Assembly: GCA_030248295.1 (NCBI GenBank)
Contig: JASANH010000206.1
Location: 1-64,000 of the forward strand
Source of the DNA: Mesodorylaimus sp. YZB2_4
Taxonomy: Eukaryota; Nematoda; Enoplea; Dorylaimida; Dorylaimidae
Reading direction: 5' to 3'
Length of the DNA stretch: 64,000 bases
Under the pieces are notes generated by a model, which was not told the origin of the DNA, searched no databases, and worked only from the letters and a program-made list of their open reading frames with translations. The translations under genes were made by a program, and so were the position numbers. Shown in pieces: positions 34,042 through 43,551 of the stretch. The number at the start of each line of letters is the position of its first letter. Positions within the stretch are counted from its first letter, which is position 1.

Positions 34042-35149
34042 TCAAGTCTCTAAATTAAAACTATGAATTCCGATTACGTTTTTCAATGGCTGGTAATGAA
34101 ATTGCAGTAAGTACTGGCTATTGGCGATTGCGTCCTTATATTGCTGTCGAACACCGGGTACGCTCCAGTCCAAGTGGTGTGTGTTAAAATCGTTCAGCGA
34201 CACATTTATGTTCGATGGCAGCAATACAGTCGTGCTGAAATTAGAAGGAATTCTACTGCAGAGAAGTCACGAGGATGGGGTATTGCCTATGTGATACGTG
34301 CTAATCAGAAGAGGACTATCATCAAGTGGGTCCACATCCAAAAACTTAATCAGCATCTTTTCATTGTGTTTCTGCAACTCACCCGTTCACTAATTCTCCA
34401 CCAATAACGGGCACGTGATCATGGGGATCAGGGTAACTGAGGCAAGTGAATCCTTTCACCACACGGGGATAATAAATGTGTAAGGCACCGCACACTTCGT
34501 CAAGGGTTGAAAACCCACCCTAGAAACATGCAAAACTGTCTCTTCATTAGAAGCGAGACCCTGCAACTAGGATTGAGGAACTCACGTAGACGGTCTCGTT
34601 TGTCCTGCTTGTATCATGAACGCAATCGAGCATGAGTTCATCGCCCAGTAGGACCATACGTGGTGGATCCAGGCGACGGAAGTTCTGAGGTTAAACAGTT
34701 TAAAAGCTATTTAATGCTACGACGGTCGAATGCAAATGCAGGAAGGATAATTTCCAATGTCAACGGGACTGGAATATTCGTGTGAGCAGGAGTACTCTCC
34801 CAGCAGCAAAAAAGGAAAACTAAAAAGGAGCCATATTTTTTCTGCGAATAAAATTCATAATTGTCATCTGTGGAAAAGTCGGGTAGCTGTTTCCCATCCT
34901 GATAATGCCGCATCTTCGTATTTCTTCCAAACAAATGCATGTGCAGCGCTGAGTAAATCAGGTAGACGCCAGACTGAGGCAGCTTGGATAAGCAGCTGGC
35001 GAAGTGAGAAGAGAATTTGACCTCGGGGTCACCAGGAGGAAGCACTTGATAAGGGGAATGCTCAGGTGTTCCCAGTAACATCATGCCAGCATCGATTGGA
35101 CGTAGAGTTGGCGTAAGATACATACGAGCCCCGGAATTATCCACGATGC
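34042..35149 (-). CDS. dopamine-beta-hydroxylase/MOXD1-like copper monooxygenase, C-terminal half
   Basis: Four exons: 34842-35149, 34586-34684, 34383-34519 and 34042-34234. The last three joins keep the frame, with GTGAGT donors and pyrimidine-rich AG acceptors. Exon 1 has ARMYLTPTLRP.DAGMMLLG and the CuM His-x-His motif in YSALHMHLFGR; exon 2 has LLGDELMLDCVHDT; exon 3 has GGFSTLDEVCGALHIYYPR. These match the catalytic second domain of the DBH/PHM/MOXD family, which hydroxylates catecholamine-type substrates in the secretory pathway. In the family the exon-3 motif reads EEMC/DEMC, its Met being the third CuM ligand; here it is Val. The exon 1/exon 2 border has CAG|AAAAAA instead of a GT donor. 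The N-terminal (CuH) domain was not found upstream. Possibly a pseudogene or a catalytically changed paralogue. Confidence 0.75.
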
Positions 35150-37365
35150 CTGAAAATCATACCGAAGTTAGAAAGAGCACTTTCTGGTGTTTGAAACCCT
35201 TCTGTGAAGTGAGCTCCTGCTCCTTAATAACTTATTCCCAATAGGGCGACAGAGAGAACAGAACACTGAAAAAAGGGAAACAATGCTCACGTTTTTCCCA
35301 GTCACATGCCCTCAAAATTTAATTTTTACGCACTCTTTTGGCTTTTTGTATGACTCTTACCACATTTTCATGACTATTGAAGACCATATGGGAATAGTTT
35401 AATCTGGTTTTATTAACTATATTTTTATTACAACACAGTGGCAAAGATAATGGCAAAATATAGGGCAGCCGAACGATTTTTTTTAGTAAAAGTTTTGTTG
35501 GTCCAATGTTAAATGTTACGAAGCTTGCAAAATGTCATCAGACAAAAATTATTCCTTGGAGCCCGACGAAATTGTGGGCATTTGCACACAAGTATTATCC
35601 TCTTTCGTGATTTGTATTATTTATAGTATCTGTTGAATAGTGTGAGCGCTTTGCTTTAAAATTTAATATCCCGTGAAGAACATTTTAGGGCAGATTGAAC
35701 CCCTTCGGCACGCTAAAAGTAGGACTTCTATCGGTCCATATGCTCATGTAGTTAAGTCACACATCTTACTGAATAACACTTGGTCAGCGGGTCTACTAGG
35801 AAACCCTAGGTGCGACTTCCAATCAACTTAATATTTCAAGTTTTTCTAATTGTTTTTTACTTGTTAGCCTTTTCCGATATTGTGACTTTTTCTGCCACCG
35901 CCTTTCCCACCAACCCTCAATACCTGCAAGAATTGCACGCATAAGCCAGAATCGACCAAACACGGTTTTTGCACCGAACTGAACCTCCCCAAACTTTTTC
36001 TCAAATCTCATCGAAAACGAACCGAGCCGGACCGAGCCGACCGAACCGAACCTACCTACCGAAACGAACCGAGTTTTCTATGTTCACCCTCAGCACATCC
36101 TACATAAAGTATCATCATCTATACCGAGTGCCATAAAGGATGACCCGCTAATGTTTCGTCTTCTACCAGCCTCAATCTGCAAGTTATTGCGGTAAATTTT
36201 TTACCATTGTGTTCAGCATTCGATTCTGAGCCAGTTTGACGTGTTTTGCTAGCCATTATATTCACCATTCGTTTTTAAAACGCGATGTAGCTGAAGTACC
36301 AGCTGTCACAACTTTTTTCACAATATCCAAACGCGTTCGTTTTGTCAAGCGTCAACTCAGCTTTTGGAGTTGCTTTGGACTTTACTCGATCCCAGTTTAT
36401 TGCATAAGCAAATTCTTCCCAGACCGAATAGTCTAATGGTTCAAATCGGGACTACTCAGAGGCCAACGCTTTGCTTCGTTAAAATCAGGGAAAGTGATCC
36501 CTGCACCATTTCTTTTAATCTTTGTGGGTTTGAGCCTTCGCGCCATCTTGCTGAGATGTCCAGTTAATCACAAAATCCTTTCTTCTATATTTCTCAGCTG
36601 CTTGCAAACCATTTCCATTTGAACGGAATCATTGACTGTAATTTTCCCCGACATGAGCAGCGGTGTAACCAAATTTCTGAGGTCTTGACTTTTCATTTGT
36701 TGTACAGGCAACTGTTCAGTATTATGGACACTGATTTGTGAGTGCTGCGATCGATGAAGCAAATGCTCTATCCTTCCTGTGTTAGTGCAAAGTTTACTAC
36801 AACGCGACTGCTTCCGTAGAAAACTAGCCATTTATGTTAGTGTCATTCTTTATGGCACCCGATATTTTAAAAATATTCAGAGGTTACTCCTTTTTAACCA
36901 TTTTTCAGATTGAAATTTTGAAGATAATGAAGAAAGGACTAGATAATTAAGAAAAAGGGACAGAGAAATTTAAAGCTGAAGCGAAACCTCAAACAAAATG
37001 ACCGCGTTTTTTTCCAACAAAAGAGGAAATTCGAAATTGGTTGTTTGGTTCGGTCCGAAAAAACCAGTTCGGTTCAGTTCGGTTCGGTGGTTCGGTCGAT
37101 GCTGGCACCATCGGCACCCAGTTCGTCGGCCGAAAACATGCTGTACGATTTTTCTGTGCGCTTATATACATATCTGCAGTTAAAAATTTATTTGTTTAGG
37201 GTAAGTTAGAGTTTATTTCCTGCGGAAAAAGAATTTGATTGCCTCTTGGGAGAAAGAAAAACCTACGGTATAATTCTTAGTATCCTCATACGGCTGTAGG
37301 AATATATAAATAGTCTTAAAAATCGTTTTGTCCGAGCTTTTTTTGGTGAAAGAACTGGAACTTAC
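35150..37365. other. no further exons recognised
   Basis: Expected location of upstream exons of the DBH-like gene, but no CuH histidine motif was found. Contains the inverted GGTTCGG-rich blocks described separately. Short frames only. Confidence 0.4.
36013..37098. repeat. inverted pair of GAACCGA/TCGGTTC-rich blocks
   Basis: The block at 36013-36073 is made of ACCGA/ACCGAAC words. The block at 37046-37098 has the complement (GGTTCGGT, TTCGGTTC). They are about 1 kb apart in opposite orientation. This could be the termini of a foldback-like element or chance simple-sequence repeats; no longer flanking homology is visible. Confidence 0.5.
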
Positions 37366-37589
37366 CTGCTAGACGAGCCGCTACAGTTAATCGATCTCGC
37401 GAGAAGAAAACAAGAAATCTACCAAGAAAACACTGGCTGCGTGGTTGCACTGATAAATCCACTGCATTTCGAACAATTTCGAGCTCCAACTGTTCGAAGT
37501 ATGTACTGTAGCTAGAACTTGGTCGAGGTGCATTGGGCACAGGCGTTTGCGAACTAATCATGAGCAGGGAGAGATCCTGCAGTCGCAAT
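37366..37589 (-). CDS. coding exon interrupted by Gypsy 3' LTR
   Basis: The minus frame is open from the LTR boundary for about 75 codons to a donor-like site (GCAG|GTAAGT). It reads protein-like (LSLLMISSQTPVPNAPRP, then YFEQLELEIVRNAVDL). No ATG begins it; the frame runs straight out of the LTR edge, so if it is a real exon its 5' part is displaced or lost. Family not recognised. Confidence 0.35.
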
Positions 37590-38378
37590 TGTGGTACCCT
37601 CCCCGGTTATAGATCGGGATACCTGCACGCGTACTAAGGTTCGAATCTATCCTGCGCGGTCCCTACTGAAACATACACTAATATAGATAACCCTTTATTA
37701 GGCCGACAGGCGAACACCTCTACGCTGGAACAACCAACCAAGTGAAGAGCACTTATAGAGGGAAGGGCAGCTGGGGGAATAGACGCAACCGCACCGATCG
37801 ACGAGTAGATGATGACTGAGGAGCAGTCTAGGCGGGCCTGTCAGAGGAGGATCCGGGCGAGGAACATAACTAGATCGAACTGGTTATATCTGGGCTCGCT
37901 CTGCTCTCATAAAAGAGGCCTATAGAAGGACACTCCATGCACGAGACACACGTGTCACCAGGTGGTCTGCACCGAACGGAGAAGGAACCCTCATCGAGAG
38001 ACTGGGGTTGTACTTCTCCCTCCGCCAATTGAGCGTGACCCCACGCTCCTTCTAGACCAGCTACTCGCAGCCGGAATAGAGGAAAGCGGGAGAGCTAATG
38101 GCGATCAGGGAAACAATTTAGACACCTGATCCGCCGGCCTTCCATCGCGCAGTCAGATCAACAGGGGAGCCAAAGATATGGTTGGCACGCAGACAAGCGC
38201 TGCTACGAAAAGTCGGGTGGACGTATGCAGAAGCCTGCTGCCCAAGGATAGGTGCGCCCGTGCCCTGGAGAGGAATCTTCTGTGCGGTATGACCAGCTGA
38301 TAAGAGGGGCACATCGAACAAACGCACATGACGTATACACCTACATAACAGTCAATACTCATGGCGCCTGAACCCACA
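37590..38378 (-). repeat. 3' LTR of the Gypsy element
   Basis: On the minus strand it begins TGTGG and ends CCACA, a 5-bp inverted terminus. The low-coordinate 256 bp match the truncated 5' LTR at 49854-50109 with few changes. The outer (37590) edge is secure from that match; the inner (38378) edge is inferred from the terminus and the nearby purine tract. Confidence 0.75.
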
Positions 38379-38407
38379 AGGGCGGGTATCTCCCCCCTCC
38401 CCTTCCA
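38379..38407 (-). other. polypurine tract candidate
   Basis: The minus strand reads GGAAGGGGAGGGGGGAGA at 38390-38407, just upstream of the inferred 3' LTR start, as expected for plus-strand priming. About ten bases separate it from the TGTGG terminus, so either the LTR edge or the PPT is slightly off. Confidence 0.4.
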
Positions 38408-38680
38408 AAAAGCTTACACACTCACAAAACGTCCAAGATCACGGGGATCGACGTGTTCAACCGGCCATATTGAGATCAACTAGCGATCAAAGGCACATGA
38501 GGGTAGATCGAGAAGCGATCTGAGCTGAAAGCAACCTAACAGGAAGAGCCTGTGGGGCGCGTGCGCATAAGACAAGTAGGATACAACGCACGCGCGGCAT
38601 GCGCGTACGCAGAAGGCACAACCGGCCTAGCAAAAGGCACAGCCGGCCTGAAAGTGCGCGTGCGCGTGCGCGAAGAAGCA

Positions 38681-39457
38681 TTAGACCCGCTTCGCAGCCT
38701 TCGACGAGCGCGCCGCGGGGCGGGTTGACCAGGAGACAGACGTCCCATCATCGGTCATGCCAACAGGCAAATCAGCACCACGAGCTTTCTGGCGTTCTTC
38801 CATCACACGATGGTACGCCGAGATAGGGAGTCCTTGCAGATAAGCTGCGGGACTCGAGGAAGCAGTGACAGTGCGACGAACTGATCCTGGTCCCTGTGGC
38901 CGTTGATCGTGCGGCACTCCTCCACCAGACGAGGTCGCACTGCTTAATCCTGAAGGTGACGGGCACGACCCAGACAGAGACAGCTGCGCCATCTCAGAAT
39001 AAAGAGCAAGAACGAAATGCGCGGGCACAGGACCCGATGGAATAGGAATAGGCGGTGAAGACACCGCAGACGAACCCGTTTGCCAAGCCACTTTTCCCAA
39101 TTGGAAGGCACAAGTACGTATATAGGTGACGGCTTTCTCGGAAAGGCACCAGGCCTGGAAGGTGACGAAAGGACGCTTCGTAGAGAAATGGAAAACTTCC
39201 CTGTTGTCATCGAAAGGCACAGTTTCGATATTGATGCATCGCCGACCCTGGTAAAGAACGAAAGGCATATCAACAATGCAAATAGGCTTACCAGAGGTAG
39301 GGTGCTCCAAATGATACGCATTGGGGATGAAATACGAGAAGATACACGCATCATCAGACGTATCGATGACGTAATAATTCGGAAGCCAGTACTCCGTAGG
39401 GAACGGGTCAGGCAATTGAGCACGTGACCCGGGAATTGCAGCGATGCACTCGGGCAT
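38681..39457 (-). CDS. extra ORF downstream of integrase/PWWP, unknown
   Basis: An intact 258-codon frame starting with ATG at 39457 between the PWWP module and the 3' LTR. The first 130 or so residues look globular (PTEYWLPNYYVIDTSDDA, later FHFSTKRPFVTFQAWCLSE); the rest is Ser/Pro/Gly-rich and ends basic. No signal peptide or transmembrane helix is seen, so it does not look like an envelope gene. It is one of the few intact frames in this element. Function unknown. Confidence 0.5.
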   Translation of the reverse strand: MPECIAAIPGSRAQLPDPFPTEYWLPNYYVIDTSDDACIFSYFIPNAYHLEHPTSGKPICIVDMPFVLYQGRRCINIETVPFDDNREVFHFSTKRPFVTFQAWCLSEKAVTYIRTCAFQLGKVAWQTGSSAVSSPPIPIPSGPVPAHFVLALYSEMAQLSLSGSCPSPSGLSSATSSGGGVPHDQRPQGPGSVRRTVTASSSPAAYLQGLPISAYHRVMEERQKARGADLPVGMTDDGTSVSWSTRPAARSSKAAKRV

Positions 39458-39702
39458 CGTGACGGTGTAACGAGACGAGCCAGAGTGATTTTTTCTCAGA
39501 AAACAATCAGGGGCAGTTCAGGGGTTCCATCTCGAGGCGGGAATTCAAATTCGCAAAATGCGACAAACGCATTCTAGTGCTGTAAAGGACACGGGTCCTA
39601 AAATTTAATATAACGCTATGCCTGATAAATATAGAGTTTATCCATGTCCAAAGTCTGGACTGGGAAATCCAAAAGGTCCTTCTCGTTAGCTGCAAGTTTA
39701 GC

Positions 39703-40290
39703 TTAACGAACTGCTCCATGAAATTTGCATTTCCTACCCCTATATTTCTTAGGAAGATGCGTCTTCTGCTTCAATTTCGCTTCAAAATAGGCCAAATGGT
39801 CTTTGAAGTCTTTGAGCGCATTAACATGAACATAGACTTCGTTCATGCTATCATTGTACAAGAGTACACGATAAATTTGAGAAATGTCCGACATCCGGAA
39901 CAAACTTTCATAAGTGCGCATAATTTTCTCCTTATTTTCAAAATCGATGAGATAACCATCAGAGAATTCGACGATGAGGCCAGGCCACCACGGATACCCT
40001 GTGACCTTGACTCACATAATTTGACCACGGCGAAATTCACCTGGTTTCTCACCTTGTGACGCACCACTAGATTTTTCAGTGAGGACAGGGGGCATACTTA
40101 CAGTAGGAGAGCCAGAATCAATCGTTTCCATACGCTGATCAGGTTCACGGGAAACCACAGCAGGAGTGTCGGTTTGAATAGCTTCGGGTTCTTCGGCCAG
40201 TGCGGGGTCGACCACAATGGGCGTAGGTGCACTGATACCTTCGATGGATTCGTTGGTTTCGACTAAAAGTTGTGGATGCCAATGTTCCAA
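39703..40290 (-). pseudogene. PWWP-domain module of the Gypsy element
   Basis: A single frame, open except for one TGA at 40012-40014. After an acidic/Pro linker comes FRRGQIM, the stop, then VKVTGYPWWPGLIVEF, and about 45 residues later YRVLLYNDSMNEVYVHVNAL followed by KDFKDH and a Lys-rich helix. PWWP domains have GDLVWAK.kGyPWWPa at the start, V.FFGd..yawV at the second core and l.pF.. after it; all three fit, and the TGA sits exactly at the Trp of VWAK. PWWP domains bind nucleosomes, usually H3K36-methylated, with a basic face for DNA. The frame overlaps the integrase frame by 28 bp at 40263-40290, so a frameshift or a separate reading is needed. Inferred role: steering integration to chromatin. 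Confidence 0.75.
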
Positions 40291-41482
40291 TACGGATCCA
40301 GGACACTACGGATAATAACACCTGTGTCACCTAGGATCATAACAACTTCATATGGCCCAAGCCAGTGGATGCTAAGTTTACGAGATAGGCCTTCTTTGTA
40401 GTGGTAATTAGGCTTCCTGACCCAATCACCAACTTCCAAAGAAAGAGGCCTAGCTGTCTTGTCAAATTGCATCTTCTGGTGAAGATAAGCAAGTGCAAGA
40501 TTCTCTCGAACCTTAGCTTCAATGCTTGCCATGCGAACACGCAAGTGATCGACATAATCAGTCGTCGAGATGTACTGGGTGGCTGGACGAGCCAGTAGGA
40601 CATCGAAGGACGTAGGAGGCTCCCGCCCATCACATATGAGATAGGGGAAAACCTCAGTTGTCGAGTGAGGGGTATGTCTATAGTTCATCATGATCAGCCG
40701 GAGTCAGTTATCCCAATCCTTCTGATCAGGGTGCACATGACATGCCATCGAGAAGCCAATAAGCTTATTCAAATTCCCTACGTTACCATTACACTGAGGA
40801 TGGTACGGAGTCGTCGATGCCTTTTTGATAGCAAACTCGTTGCAAAGGCGTAATACGAGTCGGGAAAGAAAATTTGAACCACGATCACTGAGTAGGACTC
40901 TCGGGAATCCATGATGGGCAATCCATCCATCGACCAATAGACGAGCAATGCGAGGGGCCGTTTGATTGGGAACAGCATAGGCTTCGGCCCATTTTGTGAA
41001 GATACACATAATGACCGCTACAAAACGGTTGCCTTTATTGGAGACAGGGAAGGGTCCCTGCACATCGATCACAACAGTGTCGAACGGGGCTGTTCTGGGC
41101 ACTGTTTGCATCGGCGGCCGTTCGTATCGGTGCGGCTGCTTGAATCGTGCGCAAGTGCCGCACTTAGAGCACCATCGGCGCAAATCTCTACGCATAGAAG
41201 GTCAAAAGAACTTATATCGCAAAGCCGCGAATAATCGGTCGAAGCCGGGGTAATTGGCGTCCCTGTGGGCAGAATCGAGGATGAATTTGTGCAGAACCGC
41301 AGGGACGACAATTCTGTCGTGCATGTCGGCTCCTTCGACGAGACGACCATGATAAGACCACCTATGTAGGAGGATTCCATCTTTGTCCAATGAAAAGTCT
41401 TCCGCTTTTCGTGCTGACTTTGCATGTAGCAAATCGTAGCCTTCCAGATGACTAATAATCTGAAACTAATATTCTTCGTCAC
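40263..41482 (-). pseudogene. Gypsy integrase
   Basis: Zinc-binding part in 41202-41432 and downstream (LDSAHRDANYPGFDRLF, then CSKCGTCARF). Core: VVIDVQGPF (first Asp), LLSDRGSNF (second Asp), YHPQCNGNVGNLNKL where the catalytic Glu expected after NG.V is Gly (GGG). C-terminal GPY-like motif HWLGPYEVV. 40263-41432 is one frame with two TGA stops at 41199-41201 and 40701-40703, each at a place where Trp is expected. It would insert element cDNA into the chromosome; the Glu-to-Gly change and the stops make it inactive. Confidence 0.85.
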
Positions 41483-42587
41483 GTTGCATCTTATGAAGTA
41501 ACTTACGCGAAGGCGGGTCGGGAAACACGTCGGATGCCAATGAGGGAATATCGAGCTGTGTCTCCACCTGACAATCAGGGTCTAATTCATCAATCAATCC
41601 AAGATCATCCTGATCGGATGAGTCGGAATCTAAAGATAGATTATGATCAGGTTTAACAGATAATTCTAAAGTCGCATCATTAGGATCAGCTCGATCCGTG
41701 ACATGTACACGAGCTGCTGGCAGGTGAGAGGGCTGAGACGGCCCAGCCAAACTTACTGCCAAATCGATGGCGCTGTCATAATCACTGTCGTATTCTGGGA
41801 TAGCTGGTAGTTCGAGCTTGTTAGTCAAAGCTACCATGCTCCAAGAAAAAGTAGGAGTAAGAGGCGCAGGAAGCACCTCGTTCATGCATGACGCATTTGG
41901 AATTTTGACGTATCGCCAGCACCAAAGGCTCCCATGCAGGAGTTCGGGCGGGCAATCGGTACGATCGTCGCTCTCTGATTCAGATTCACTACGGGGATCA
42001 GAGCGAGAATCACGAGCAGACTCACTCTCAGACGTGGAATGGAATGCTGGTGCAGGAAGCGCATCTATCATGTCGATGGCGTCCTGATAGGTCTGGACTT
42101 CTTTTGCTGCCGCAGGCGCGGATGTCGAAGTGGAACCATGAGGAATCAATGCGGCCAAAACAGAGGCGCTACATCGATTGCACCGTTGATATGGATGCAG
42201 TGCTGCGAATAGTACAATATCGGCTGTTGGTAATCTCGACAAGGCGTCGGCAGCACCATTATCGCATCCATGAGCGTGAGTGATACTAAACAGATAATCC
42301 TGTAGTTTGAGTAACCACCTACCCCTCCTACCTCCGAGATCTTTCTCCTTAAACCATTGTAGGAGCGGCTTATGGTCGGTATATACCTCAAACGGGCGAC
42401 CATAGAGATAATATCGATAATGGAGAATGCCCCAATAAATAGCGAGGCATTCTCTATCGATCGTCGAATACTTCTGTTCGGCTGAGTTGAGCGTACGAGA
42501 CGCATAGCCCACCGGCCACGGTTTCGTTGGACCAGCTGGATCATATTGTTCCAGCACTGCGCCAATAGCCGTGTTGCGCCGTAGCAT
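41466..42587 (-). CDS. Gypsy RNase H plus Ser/Glu-rich spacer
   Basis: The RNase H frame has NTAIGAVLEQYD, YASRTLNSAEQKYSTIDRE (catalytic Glu region), YTDHKPLLQWF and DALSRLP, the standard Gypsy series. The frame stays open for another 230 codons of low-complexity Ser/Asp/Glu-rich sequence (SESESARDSRSDPRSESESE) before the integrase, much longer than the usual connector. The first catalytic Asp (LSTDAT) lies in the preceding frame, so a frameshift sits near 42570. Confidence 0.85.
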   Translation of the reverse strand: MLRRNTAIGAVLEQYDPAGPTKPWPVGYASRTLNSAEQKYSTIDRECLAIYWGILHYRYYLYGRPFEVYTDHKPLLQWFKEKDLGGRRGRWLLKLQDYLFSITHAHGCDNGAADALSRLPTADIVLFAALHPYQRCNRCSASVLAALIPHGSTSTSAPAAAKEVQTYQDAIDMIDALPAPAFHSTSESESARDSRSDPRSESESESDDRTDCPPELLHGSLWCWRYVKIPNASCMNEVLPAPLTPTFSWSMVALTNKLELPAIPEYDSDYDSAIDLAVSLAGPSQPSHLPAARVHVTDRADPNDATLELSVKPDHNLSLDSDSSDQDDLGLIDELDPDCQVETQLDIPSLASDVFPDPPSRKLLHKMQRDEEY

Positions 42588-43483
42588 CTGTGCTTAACCG
42601 GAAAGGTGAAGAAAAATCAACAAATCGCAGGACTGGTAGGGAGACCAGCCGCTGACGGAGATCTTTAAATTCTGACTGACATGCGTCTGTCCATTTGAAT
42701 TCGGTACCCTTTCGGAGGAGATGCCTCAGGGAATGTGATCGCTGGGAGAATCCCTCGATAAACGATCGGTAGTAACTAGCAAGACCTATGAAGTTATGCA
42801 GTTCGTCTTGGTTCTGGGGAACTGGAAAATTGCTAACCTTATCGATTTTATCGTCTGTTGGACGATAACCGTCTTTCGATATGCAATGTCCAAGGTACTC
42901 GACCTTGTCCATTCCAATCGAACACTTCGATGGTTTTAATTTTAGGTTAGCATATCGAAGTCGATCGAACACAGTTGACAAGTGGGACTCGTGTTAATCA
43001 ACCGATCTGCTAAAAATAATAATATCGTCAAGATAGCACATGACGTATTGCCAAAGAAGGCCACTCAAAGCCAATTCCATGCATCGTTGAAATTCAGCGG
43101 GCATTACCGAGGCCAAACGGCATGTTTGCATATTTCCAAAACCTAGAGGGGGTGATAAATGCTGTTTTCTCAGCCGTTGTCGGATCCGTTGGGATCTGGC
43201 TGTAACCCGAAGTCATATCGAAAACAGAAAAGATGGTACTACCTCGCAATGTATACAACATTTCGTGAATATTTTGAAGCGAATGCGCATCTTTCCGTGT
43301 CACGACATTGACAGCCCGGAAATCGATGCACATTCTCCAATCGCCATTCTTCTTTTTGACCATAACGATCTGAGATGCCCAAGAAGAGCGTGATGGTCGA
43401 ATGCAACCAAGGCGAAGTATTTTGCCAATTTCTTCTTTCACGATCGATTTTTGGCTTTCGATCAGGCGATGGGGTCGAGCCAT
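42541..43483 (-). pseudogene. Gypsy reverse transcriptase
   Basis: 43094-43483 holds the fingers and palm: SWASQIVMVKKKNGDWRMC, VFDMTSGYSQIP (first Asp region), EKTAF and MPFGLGNA. A one-base shift near 43098 ends this frame; the catalytic YLDD follows at about 43030 in the next frame, then a TAA near 43004. 42541-42981 continues with LKLKPSKCSI..EYLGH and the thumb/connection. Catalytic motifs are intact, but the frame is split. Confidence 0.9.
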
Positions 43484-43551
43484 AATGGGCTTGGCATCGC
43501 CTGTGTCGATTTTGTGCTTTGCTAAATGCGCACCTGAAATCTCATATTTAT

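Noticed and set aside
38681-39457. Envelope gene of an errantivirus-like element
   Set aside because: No signal peptide, transmembrane helix or furin-like site is visible.
40012-41204. Genome-wide reassignment of TGA to Trp
   Set aside because: Host exons here end normally, some with TGA, and other element frames are broken by TAA and TAG too; biased mutation in one element is simpler.
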